Source: JABDKJ01 sp039028335 (lineage in GTDB: Bacteria; Bacteroidota; Bacteroidia; Flavobacteriales_D; JABDKJ01). Taken from it: a stretch of DNA of 11,255 nt. The translations under genes were made by a program, and so were the position numbers. Positions 1-6,983 of this stretch are shown piece by piece; positions within the stretch are counted from its first letter, which is position 1; the number at the start of each line of letters is the position of its first letter. The notes under the pieces were generated by a model that searched no databases, was not told the DNA's origin, and saw only the letters and a list, made by a program, of their open reading frames with translations. Location: positions 1 through 11,255 of the forward strand of contig JBCCIF010000101.1 of NCBI GenBank assembly GCA_039028335.1, read 5' to 3'.

Positions 1-1101
1 AATCCTGTTGATGTGAGTTTTGAGAATATTGGACCAAAAATCAATTCTGAATATCCTGATTACTACCCATATATTACTGAAGACGAATCAACTTTGGTGT
101 TTACTTCTCGGAGGAAAAAATCAGGAACAACAGTTGAGTTTGATGGCTATTTTAACTCTGATATTTTTATGGTTCAAAAATTCAATTCAGAATATCCAAA
201 AGTTAAAAATTCAGGAAGTTTAGTTAATACCAATTATGATGAACAGGTTGTAGGTCTTTCAAGAGATGGTGTTCAAATGATGGTGTACATCGATCATGTA
301 GATGAATACGGAGATATTTATCAAAGTAATTGGATGACCAGCAAATACAATAGCATTCAAAAACTGGGTGTCAATGTAAATAGCGATGAACTGGAAACTT
401 CTGCGTCTTTTTCAGAAGATGGAAACACGCTTTTCTTTGCTTCAAGAAGACCAGGAGGACATGGAGGCTTAGATATTTGGATGTCTAGAAAACTGCCAGA
501 TGGTTCTTGGGGCAAAAGCCAAAATCTCGGACCAGAAGTCAATACTCCATATGACGAAGATTTTCCTTTTCTAGGACAAGATGATAAACTGTTCTTTTCA
601 TCCAATGGTCACCCTGGAATGGGTGGTTTTGACTTAAATGTATGTGTTTGGAATGCAGAAACGAACAAATGGGGAGAAGCTATGAATATTGGCTTTCCTA
701 TTAATACGCCTGAAGATAATAGAACCATATCCTTCAACAGCAATGGCTCACATGCCTATGTTTCAATGCACAGAAAAGATGGATATGGTGATTTGGATAT
801 CTACCGAGTTGTTTTTAATGAATCCAACTATAAACCAGCATTGATGGAATTTGAGGTCTTCGAGCACAATACAGAAATCAAAATTGTTTGCGACCTGGTT
901 ATTCTTGATGAGTTTGATAACATCTATGGAATTTATCGTCCAAATCAGTCAAGTGGAAAATATATAATTCCAATGATTCCGGGTAATTACAACATTAGTA
1001 TTGAGGCCGATGGTTATCAAGAATATTACGATCAGTTCATTGTCTTAGACTCTGAAGTAGATGGAAAAAACCACAAAAAGAAACTGTTTATCACTAAATA
1101 A
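1..1101 (+). CDS. PD40 beta-propeller envelope protein, 5' end outside window
   Basis: The reading frame is open from base 1, and its first residues (NPVDVSFENIG) align with residues 137 onward of the next gene. The GTG at 13 is therefore internal, and roughly 135 N-terminal residues (signal peptide and TPR region) probably lie upstream of the window. The visible part has PD40/WD40-like blades typical of TolB-like propellers: repeated 'S.DG..L.F.S.R..G..GG.DI' units, the clearest followed by 'MSRKLPDGSWG' and 'FFSSNGHPGMGGFDL'. A final segment of about 90 residues with 'PGNYNISIEADGYQEYY' resembles a carboxypeptidase-regulatory-like (PEGA/CRD-type) beta-sandwich. Bacteroidota proteins of this type are periplasmic or outer-membrane associated; PorE of the type IX secretion system has the same domain order plus an OmpA-like end, which is absent here. 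The exact function is unknown. It lies 26 bases upstream of its paralog, probably in one operon. Confidence 0.85.
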   Translation, partial: NPVDVSFENIGPKINSEYPDYYPYITEDESTLVFTSRRKKSGTTVEFDGYFNSDIFMVQKFNSEYPKVKNSGSLVNTNYDEQVVGLSRDGVQMMVYIDHVDEYGDIYQSNWMTSKYNSIQKLGVNVNSDELETSASFSEDGNTLFFASRRPGGHGGLDIWMSRKLPDGSWGKSQNLGPEVNTPYDEDFPFLGQDDKLFFSSNGHPGMGGFDLNVCVWNAETNKWGEAMNIGFPINTPEDNRTISFNSNGSHAYVSMHRKDGYGDLDIYRVVFNESNYKPALMEFEVFEHNTEIKIVCDLVILDEFDNIYGIYRPNQSSGKYIIPMIPGNYNISIEADGYQEYYDQFIVLDSEVDGKNHKKKLFITK

Positions 1102-1127
1102 CGTTACTATAAAAACAAATTAAACGA

Positions 1128-2630
1128 ATGCGTACCATCCTAACACTAATAGCAGTGCTTCCATTGCTTGCTTTTGGGCAATCCGAAAAAAAAGCTCAAA
1201 AATATTTAGACCATGGCAATTATGAGGCAGCAGCAGCTGTATACTCTAAGTTGGTTCAAAAAGACCAAAACAATATCAATTATTTGTTGACGCTTGGTGA
1301 ATGTATGTCCCAAATGAATAATTCTTCCAAGGCGGTTGAAATATATGAAAAGGCCAGACATATAGAGAATAGTGAAAAGGTCCAAGATAAATTGATGAGT
1401 GCCTATATGCACAATGGAGAATTTCACAAAGCTATTGACCTAGCCAATAAGAAAATCGAGAAGAACCCTGGCGTCCCAAATAAAATGATCAAAAGAATGA
1501 TCACAAAAAGTAAAGTAGGACAGACGTTGATGTCGCATCCAGTGAATGTAGAAATCAAAAATCTTGGATCGGGAATCAACTCTTCTGAAGACGATATTCT
1601 TCCCTTCGTTTCTGCAGATGGTCAAACGCTTGTATTTTCCTCAAATAGAAAAAATTCTTCAGGCAAAAAATTAAAATCGGGCAATAAACCATTTGAAGTC
1701 TTCATGGCCAAACAGAGCAATGGAGAAATCAAAAGTGTTAAAGCAATCGATACTCCTGTAAATTCTGAGAAAACCGACCTTGCAGTAGGTTTCTCCAGTA
1801 AAGGAGAGAAACTTTATGTATTCAATGGTTCAGATCTACAAGCTGGAAAAATGCATGATTATGAGCAGCGTAATGGAACTTATGATTTTTCTTCAGAAGA
1901 TTACGAGAATCTAAAAGGCTATGAACTTACAAATGGTGTAACCATTTCAGAAGACCTCCAGGAAATATATTTCGCAAGCCATCATAAATCAAGTTTGGGT
2001 GGAATGGATATCTATATGAGCCGCAAGTTACCGAACGGAAAATGGGCAGTTCCAACGCAATTGGATGAAACAATAAACACCATATATGATGAGTCCTTTC
2101 CACAATTGGCCCAGTACGATAAATATTTGTATTTCTCATCAGACGGACATCCTGGAATGGGAGGAAGGGATCTTTTTAAATCGAAGAGAAAGGATAAGGA
2201 ATGGAAAAACCCGGTTAACCTCGGTTTTCCTTTAAGCACTCCTTTAGACGACAAAAACATTGCCGTAAATGAAAAAGGAAATGCGGGTTATATCTCTAGT
2301 GTTGGAGACGACAGTCACGGGGGATATGATATCTATTCATTTGAATTTAAAGAAGCTACCATCAAACATGCAGTCATGCTTGTTTACTTGGACCAAAATG
2401 GAAACTCATTGACAGATGTTCCTCTCAGCATCAGCGATTCTTTTGGAAACGAGGTAGGAACATTTTATGCAAATCAAAATACAAAGCGATTTACTTTGGC
2501 ACTTAAGCCAGGTACTTATGAAATCTCTATACCAGAGGATGGCTTCGAAAACTATTCTGAAAAAATAGTTGTGGCTCCTGAAAATCTGAATAAATTTAAC
2601 AACGAAATCAGATTAGACGTAAGTCCATAA
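1128..2630 (+). CDS. TPR / PD40 beta-propeller / CRD-like exported protein (PorE-like without OmpA domain)
   Basis: This 500-residue protein starts with a signal peptide (MRTILTLIAVLPLLAFG, cleavage near residue 17). TPR-like helices follow at about 20-130 (for example 'HGNYEAAAAVYSKLVQKD' and 'GEFHKAIDLANKKIEKNP'). PD40 propeller blades occupy about 150-405; the clearest are 'FVSADGQTLVFSSNRK', 'LQEIYFASHHKSSLGGMDIYM' and 'YLYFSSDGHPGMGGRDLF'. A C-terminal carboxypeptidase-regulatory-like beta domain covers about 412-500 ('LKPGTYEISIPEDGFENY'). There is no OmpA-like peptidoglycan-binding domain and no obvious type IX sorting domain after it. By family it should act in the periplasm or at the outer membrane as a scaffold or binding protein, but its ligand cannot be told. 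It is a tandem paralog of the preceding gene and ends 11 bases before the exonuclease gene. Domain order is well supported; function is not. Confidence 0.88.
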   Translation: MRTILTLIAVLPLLAFGQSEKKAQKYLDHGNYEAAAAVYSKLVQKDQNNINYLLTLGECMSQMNNSSKAVEIYEKARHIENSEKVQDKLMSAYMHNGEFHKAIDLANKKIEKNPGVPNKMIKRMITKSKVGQTLMSHPVNVEIKNLGSGINSSEDDILPFVSADGQTLVFSSNRKNSSGKKLKSGNKPFEVFMAKQSNGEIKSVKAIDTPVNSEKTDLAVGFSSKGEKLYVFNGSDLQAGKMHDYEQRNGTYDFSSEDYENLKGYELTNGVTISEDLQEIYFASHHKSSLGGMDIYMSRKLPNGKWAVPTQLDETINTIYDESFPQLAQYDKYLYFSSDGHPGMGGRDLFKSKRKDKEWKNPVNLGFPLSTPLDDKNIAVNEKGNAGYISSVGDDSHGGYDIYSFEFKEATIKHAVMLVYLDQNGNSLTDVPLSISDSFGNEVGTFYANQNTKRFTLALKPGTYEISIPEDGFENYSEKIVVAPENLNKFNNEIRLDVSP

Positions 2631-2641
2631 AGCATTCCTAA

Positions 2642-3415
2642 ATGAACATAAAACTTGAGCGTCCTTTGGCCTTTTTTGATCTAGAGACCACTGGGACCAA
2701 TGTCGCTACAGACAGAATTGTAGAAATTTGCATCGTAAAGTTATTTCCCGATTACAAACGTGAAACGTATACACGCAGGTTAAATCCTACTGTTCCAATC
2801 CCTGCAGGTGCTTCAGAAATTCACGGAATATATGACAAGGATGTTGCTGCAGCTCCCACCTTCGAATATGTAGCAAAAGAAATTTTTGAATTCATTGGCG
2901 ATGCCGATATGGCGGGATACAATTCCAATAGATTTGATGTTCCTCTCTTAAGTGAAGAATTCCTTCGTGTGAGTGACACATATGACATTTCGAATAGGAG
3001 ATTTGTTGATGTTCAGACCATCTTTCACAAAATGGAACAAAGGACCCTTGTTGCGGCCTATAAATTTTATTGTCAGAAAGAATTGATTAATGCACATAGC
3101 GCTGAAGCTGATGTTATCGCGACCCTCGAAGTTCTCGAAGCCCAATTGGATAGATATCCTGATTTAGAAAACGATATAGATTGGCTTTCAACTTATTCAA
3201 AAGCAGCTGGAAAAAATGTTGATTTTGCAAATCGAATTGTTCTGAATGAAGACAATATTGAAGTCTTCAACTTTGGGAAACACAAGGGAAAACCTGTGGA
3301 AGATGTTTTCCGCGAAGAGCCCAGTTATTTCTATTGGATGATGGATGCAGAATTTCCACGGTATACGAAAAAAGTCATCAAATCAATTCGTGAACGAATG
3401 CAAACTGTTCAATGA
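2642..3415 (+). CDS. DnaQ-like DEDDh 3'-5' exonuclease with ExoX-like C-terminal domain
   Basis: The 257-residue protein carries the RNase T/DnaQ exonuclease fold with all three Exo motifs: Exo I 'FFDLETTGTN' (D13, E15), Exo II 'GYNSNRFDVPLL' (D99) and Exo III 'HSAEADVIATLEV' (H152, D157). These give the DEDDh set of metal-binding and catalytic residues, so the enzyme should be active and release nucleotides from 3' ends. A second segment from about 207 to 257, with 'FGKHKGKPVEDV' followed by 'PSYFYWMM', matches the small C-terminal module found after exonuclease domains in ExoX-like proteins. It could be a proofreading-type or repair exonuclease; it is too short to be a full PolC and has no helicase or UvrC-like fusion. 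It follows the PD40 gene by 11 bases and its TGA overlaps the next ATG as ATGA, which suggests translational coupling. Confidence 0.93.
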   Translation: MNIKLERPLAFFDLETTGTNVATDRIVEICIVKLFPDYKRETYTRRLNPTVPIPAGASEIHGIYDKDVAAAPTFEYVAKEIFEFIGDADMAGYNSNRFDVPLLSEEFLRVSDTYDISNRRFVDVQTIFHKMEQRTLVAAYKFYCQKELINAHSAEADVIATLEVLEAQLDRYPDLENDIDWLSTYSKAAGKNVDFANRIVLNEDNIEVFNFGKHKGKPVEDVFREEPSYFYWMMDAEFPRYTKKVIKSIRERMQTVQ

Positions 3416-4026
3416 AAATAATTTGTGTTGGGCGAAATTATATTGACCACGCCAAAGAACTGGACAATCCTATTCCCAAAGAGCCTTTGCTCTTTTTAAA
3501 ACCTCAAACTGCAATTCCACTTAAGGGTCAACCATTTTTTATCCCCTCCTTCAGCAACGATATTCATCATGAGCTAGAAGTGGTCGTAAAAATTAATCGC
3601 ATCGGCAAGCATATCGAGGAAAGATTTGCTCACAAATACTACAGCGAAATAGGTTTAGGTATAGACTTTACGGCTCGAGATTTACAAAGCCAATTAAAGA
3701 AAAAAGGGCACCCTTGGGAAAGAGCAAAGGCCTTCGACAATTCTGCTCCTATTTCAGATAAATTTAAATCTATCAAAGAGATTGAAGATCTTAATTCTCT
3801 CGGATTTTATCTGCAAAAAAATGGGAATAAAGTGCAAGAAGGCAATACAAAAGATATGATCTTTTCAATTGATCAATTAATTGCAGAAATATCTCAATAC
3901 TTCACTTTAAAGATAGGCGATCTTATATTCACAGGAACACCAGCTGGAGTTTCAAGAGTCGAGAAAAATGATGTATTAGAAGGATTCTTAAACGATGAAA
4001 AGATCCTAGAAGTGAAGGTCAAGTAA
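3412..4026 (+). CDS. Fumarylacetoacetate hydrolase (FAH) family protein, FAHD1-like
   Basis: The 204 residues form one FAH catalytic domain resembling acylpyruvase/oxaloacetate decarboxylase FAHD1 and bacterial YcgM. Visible family features are the N-terminal 'GRNYIDHAKEL', 'EPLLFLKPQTA', the metal ligands in 'HHELE' (E54, E56) and 'GIDFTARDLQ' (D85), the lysine-containing 'KKGHPWERAKAFD' (K106), and 'IFTGTPAGV' near the end. The family cleaves or decarboxylates small beta-diketo or acylpyruvate compounds in the cytoplasm using Mg2+ or Mn2+. The exact substrate cannot be read from sequence, and genuine homoprotocatechuate-pathway neighbours are absent, so a metabolite-repair or oxaloacetate role is more likely than aromatic degradation. 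The start codon overlaps the exonuclease stop by four bases. The stop is one base from the stop of the convergent lipoprotein gene. Confidence 0.92.
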   Translation: MKIICVGRNYIDHAKELDNPIPKEPLLFLKPQTAIPLKGQPFFIPSFSNDIHHELEVVVKINRIGKHIEERFAHKYYSEIGLGIDFTARDLQSQLKKKGHPWERAKAFDNSAPISDKFKSIKEIEDLNSLGFYLQKNGNKVQEGNTKDMIFSIDQLIAEISQYFTLKIGDLIFTGTPAGVSRVEKNDVLEGFLNDEKILEVKVK

Positions 4027-4027
4027 T

Positions 4028-4732
4028 TTATTCTACTCCATGTTCGAGATATCTCATCTCAAATTCTCTACCTATATCTATCAAGGAGTCTGACCAATTC
4101 TGTCCTATTCCGGGGTAAAAACCATTGAATCGCACCGTATCAAGTCTGAAATAGATTAAACCAATATCCCTTGCATATATGGCTTCTGCAATCTCCCCTT
4201 CAATTGCATTTAAATTCTCATGAATCAATACTTCACAAACATCTTGGAACGAATTTCCGTCAATTGACGAGCTATTTCCAACTTCAACAATTTCAGATTC
4301 CCACTCTTCCCGGGTATTTTCGGCATTTGTATTCCATTCTTTATCAGGACGAGCTGGAAAAACTAATCGTATCAAGCGGACATTCTCTTCAACCCGCTCT
4401 GCTCGAAAAGCATTTCTTTTTGTTGTCCAAACATCACTCAATACCCAGGGCAAAGTATCAGTAGCTCTTTTAAAGCGTTTCAACATAAATGCTTGTTCTC
4501 CTTCATTGTCCGTAAATGCAGAATCAACGAGTTCTTTTACTTGATAGGTAAAGCTCTCATGAATTCCCAAATCATCATCGTGGACAGTAGAATCAACTTG
4601 GTACGCAATCCAATTTCCTTCTTCCAAAGGAAAGTAATCATATCCTGGGTTTTCTGGCTCAACAACAGTCCTCGAACACGCGATCAAAAGAATTGACCAA
4701 GCAAAGAAAAAATATGTGACCTGCGAACGCAT
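4028..4732 (-). CDS. Predicted lipoprotein of unknown function
   Basis: The 234-residue product begins with a short charged n-region, a hydrophobic stretch and a lipobox, 'LIAC', placing the lipidated cysteine at residue 19. It should be exported and anchored to the inner or outer membrane. The mature part opens with 'YDYFPLEEGNWIAYQVDST', an opening common in Bacteroidota lipoproteins, and is predicted to be mostly beta-rich and acidic. I recognise no enzyme motif. It lies 61 bases downstream of the MORN-repeat gene on the same strand, so the two may be cotranscribed. The stop faces that of the FAH-family gene with one base between them. Confidence 0.85.
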   Translation of the reverse strand: MRSQVTYFFFAWSILLIACSRTVVEPENPGYDYFPLEEGNWIAYQVDSTVHDDDLGIHESFTYQVKELVDSAFTDNEGEQAFMLKRFKRATDTLPWVLSDVWTTKRNAFRAERVEENVRLIRLVFPARPDKEWNTNAENTREEWESEIVEVGNSSSIDGNSFQDVCEVLIHENLNAIEGEIAEAIYARDIGLIYFRLDTVRFNGFYPGIGQNWSDSLIDIGREFEMRYLEHGVE

Positions 4733-4793
4733 AGTTGAATTTAAAGAATTCTGCTAAGATTATAAGACAATGGTTTTGTGCCATCTCCTATTC

Positions 4794-5777
4794 TTATTTG
4801 TTTACGAGTGTTCCATTCTGAAAGTTTTCAGTCTTTACGACTTTACCGGCCCGATTAAAATGAGTGATATTACCGTGCAATTGATCATTGCGGTATTCGC
4901 CTTTCATTTTTGGAGCAACACCTTCGACAATCTCTTTTTTAATCATCTCTCCTGTCGCCTTATCCAGCTCATCTACAACAACCCTCTTCGCCCCTTCATG
5001 ATAAATAACAAAAGGCCCATGCTTTAATCCATTTTTATAGGTTATTTCTGATTGAGGCATTTCAGGTTCAAAATATTCGATGAACAAACCATTCTCTCGT
5101 TTCTCTTTTACAATATCCCCGCCATCATAAAGCACTTGCATTTTTAAGGAGCCGTCTTTATTATAATGATACCACGAACCATTTCGATAGCCACTCACAT
5201 ATTTCCCCTTCATATTCAGCTTTCCATTTTCATGATAAAAAACCGTTTCACCCTCGTAAGCATTCTGAACCATTTGAGTTGACATTTTCAAGCTCCCATC
5301 AAGGAAGTACTGTTTGAAAGGACCATGGAGCTGATCCTCCTTCCAAAATTTCACTTCAGTGGTATCCCTTCCATTATAAAAAATAGCTTCCAAACCATTC
5401 TTTTTTCCTTTTGACCAATTCTCAATGGACTTTATTTGTCCTTCATTCATATAAATCCAAAGACTGTCTTTCTCGCGATTCACATAATTGCCCTTTGCTA
5501 TAAGATCACCAGCTTCGCTGTACACCTCGGATCTCACCAATCCATTGGCTTCGTAATTCATTACACTCTTCTTCTCTCCGTTTTTATAGTAATAAACAAA
5601 GATCCCTACAGGAAGATCATCCTTGAATTGTCCTGTATAAAATACACGGTCCTTAGCGGATTCATAATATTTTTTGAAGGGGCCTTGCTTTCTGCCTTCG
5701 GCATCAATCCTATTAAACTCCTGAGCATCAACGACTAAGGCGAATAAAATAAAGAGATAGGTCAATAAATTTCTCAT
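4794..5777 (-). CDS. Secreted MORN-repeat protein (YwqK-type)
   Basis: The protein (327 residues from ATG at 5777) starts with a signal peptide, 'MRNLLTYLFILFALVVDA', with likely cleavage before QEF. A longer reading from TTG at 5795 would put six extra residues ahead of this signal and is less likely. The rest is built from about ten degenerate repeats of 20-25 residues with the MORN_2 pattern 'G.(Y/W)..Y..(N/D)G..K....Y.(N/D)G', for example 'HGPFKQYFLDGSLK', 'YEGETVFYHENGKLNMKGKY' and 'NGSWYHYNKDGSLKMQVLY'. Such proteins are often automatically labelled YwqK-family antitoxin, but a toxin partner is not visible and the signal peptide argues for a periplasmic or surface role. Its function is unknown. 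It is transcribed away from the GT4 gene and towards the lipoprotein gene. Confidence 0.88.
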   Translation of the reverse strand: MRNLLTYLFILFALVVDAQEFNRIDAEGRKQGPFKKYYESAKDRVFYTGQFKDDLPVGIFVYYYKNGEKKSVMNYEANGLVRSEVYSEAGDLIAKGNYVNREKDSLWIYMNEGQIKSIENWSKGKKNGLEAIFYNGRDTTEVKFWKEDQLHGPFKQYFLDGSLKMSTQMVQNAYEGETVFYHENGKLNMKGKYVSGYRNGSWYHYNKDGSLKMQVLYDGGDIVKEKRENGLFIEYFEPEMPQSEITYKNGLKHGPFVIYHEGAKRVVVDELDKATGEMIKKEIVEGVAPKMKGEYRNDQLHGNITHFNRAGKVVKTENFQNGTLVNK

Positions 5778-5859
5778 CTGCTCTGTTCTTAACAAAGATT
5801 ATGCAATTTTCTTCTCGGTGGAAGAATAAATTCTTTTTTTGTACTGAGAATTTCAACAA

Positions 5860-6966
5860 TTGAAGATTGCATTTTTATCTGTTTTTCCTCCATTCAGAGG
5901 TGGCATAAGCCAATTTAGCGCTTCTTTATTTGATGCACTAAATAAAAACCACGATGTTGTGGCCTTTAATTTCAAACGTCAGTATCCTCAATTTCTTTTC
6001 CCTGGCAAAAGCCAATATTTAGATCAAGGAAGCAAAAGTTCATTTCCAAGTCAGGTCTGCTTAGATTCAATAAACCCTTTTTCCTATGGCTCAACAGCTA
6101 AACTGATCAACGCTGAAAATCCCGATCTGTTACTTACCAATTTCTGGTTACCCTATCTGGGACCTTCATTAACAGGGGTTTTAAAAAGGATTGGACCAAA
6201 ATGCAAGAAACTAAGTATTCTTCATAATGTTATACCCCACGAGTCCCGACCTTTAGATGCTTATTTCACCAAAAGATTTGTCTCACGATCTGACGAATTC
6301 CTCGTTATGAGCGAGCATGTAAAAAATAATTTATTGAAGATTTTACCCAAGGCAAACTTTATTCAAAGAGAGCATCCTTATTATGATCATTTTGGAAAGC
6401 CTATTGAACAAAAAAAGGCGATCAAAGAATTGAACTTGGACGAGGATAAAAGGACACTTCTATTCTTTGGTTTCATACGAAAATACAAGGGCTTAGATTT
6501 ATTGATTGAAGCGATGAATCTTTTGCCAAAGAATTACCAACTGATTATTGCTGGAGAAAGCTATGAAGATTTGTCTTATTATCAAGAAATGACTGGAAAA
6601 TTTATGTTGAATGATCGCATAAAATTTCATAGCAAGTTCATTTCGGATGAAAAGATTCCTCTTTATTTCTCAGCTGCTGATCTTGTCGTACTCCCTTACA
6701 GATCAGCTACCCAAAGTGGAATTGTACCCATTGCTTATCATTTTGATAAGCCTGTTATTTCAACCAAAGTTGGAGGATTAAAAGAAAGCGTTCTGCACGG
6801 AAAAACCGGGCTCTTGGTTGACCAGCCCCAAGCAGAAAACATAGCTCGTAGCATTGAAGAATTCTTTTCTTCATCAATGCCCTTCAAGGAGGAAATAATA
6901 AAACGTAAAAAAGAGAACAGTTGGCATAAGTTTGCAAACGAAATTGTAGCATTTGCTTCGAGATGA
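5860..6966 (+). CDS. Glycosyltransferase family 4 (GT-B), TTG start
   Basis: This 368-residue enzyme has a GT-B fold. The N-terminal domain opens with 'KIAFLSVFPPFRGGISQFS', including the glycine loop of retaining GT4 enzymes (G14, G15). The C-terminal domain has 'LFFGFIRKYKGLDLLIEAM', whose R207 and K210 should bind the donor diphosphate, and later 'VVLPY' and 'VGGLKESVLHGKTGLLV'. At the usual E-x7-E position the sequence reads 'TQSGIVPIA', so both glutamates are replaced (T284 and A292 by alignment on the glycine). Such variants occur in a GT4 subgroup and do not by themselves mean loss of activity. It probably transfers a sugar from a nucleotide donor during polysaccharide or glycolipid synthesis in the cytoplasm. 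A stop at 5845-5847 leaves TTG at 5860 as the only reasonable start, and it gives the expected N-terminus. mnmA follows after 17 bases. Confidence 0.9.
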   Translation: MKIAFLSVFPPFRGGISQFSASLFDALNKNHDVVAFNFKRQYPQFLFPGKSQYLDQGSKSSFPSQVCLDSINPFSYGSTAKLINAENPDLLLTNFWLPYLGPSLTGVLKRIGPKCKKLSILHNVIPHESRPLDAYFTKRFVSRSDEFLVMSEHVKNNLLKILPKANFIQREHPYYDHFGKPIEQKKAIKELNLDEDKRTLLFFGFIRKYKGLDLLIEAMNLLPKNYQLIIAGESYEDLSYYQEMTGKFMLNDRIKFHSKFISDEKIPLYFSAADLVVLPYRSATQSGIVPIAYHFDKPVISTKVGGLKESVLHGKTGLLVDQPQAENIARSIEEFFSSSMPFKEEIIKRKKENSWHKFANEIVAFASR

Positions 6967-6971
6967 TTCAT

Positions 6972-6979
6972 TAAATTTG
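6972..6979 (+). promoter_or_regulatory. Possible Bacteroidota -7 box upstream of mnmA
   Basis: TAAATTTG matches the TAnnTTTG -7 consensus of the Bacteroidota primary sigma factor and lies in the 17-base gap between the GT4 and mnmA genes. Transcription would begin about six bases later, at or next to the GTG start codon, implying a leaderless or near-leaderless mRNA. No -33 TTG is found at the preferred 19-base distance; the nearest upstream TTG is 16 bases away. AT-rich sequence can produce this box by chance. Confidence 0.4.
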
Positions 6980-6983
6980 CAAG

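Noticed and set aside
13..15. GTG at 13 as the start of the first gene
   Set aside because: The frame is open to base 1 and the residues before and after this codon align with the interior of the neighbouring paralog, so it is internal.
357..605. Minus-strand open frame inside the first PD40 gene
   Set aside because: Antisense to a well-supported propeller domain; no family-like sequence.
4171..4464. Plus-strand open frame across the lipoprotein gene
   Set aside because: Shadow of the minus-strand coding sequence, with low-complexity His/Leu/Gln content and no recognisable domain.
5436..5738. Plus-strand open frame across the MORN gene
   Set aside because: Antisense shadow of the repeat region; the minus strand has clear signal peptide and MORN repeats.
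4794..5777. Toxin-antitoxin system
   Set aside because: Only the YwqK-like name would suggest it; there is no toxin gene nearby and the product is exported.
5778..5795. TTG at 5795 as MORN gene start
   Set aside because: ATG at 5777 gives a standard signal peptide; the extension only adds six polar residues ahead of it.
5793..5801. CAAAGATTA (minus-strand TAATCTTTG) as promoter of the MORN gene
   Set aside because: Spacing between TA and TTTG is three rather than two bases and no -33 element is visible; suggestive position but not enough to list.
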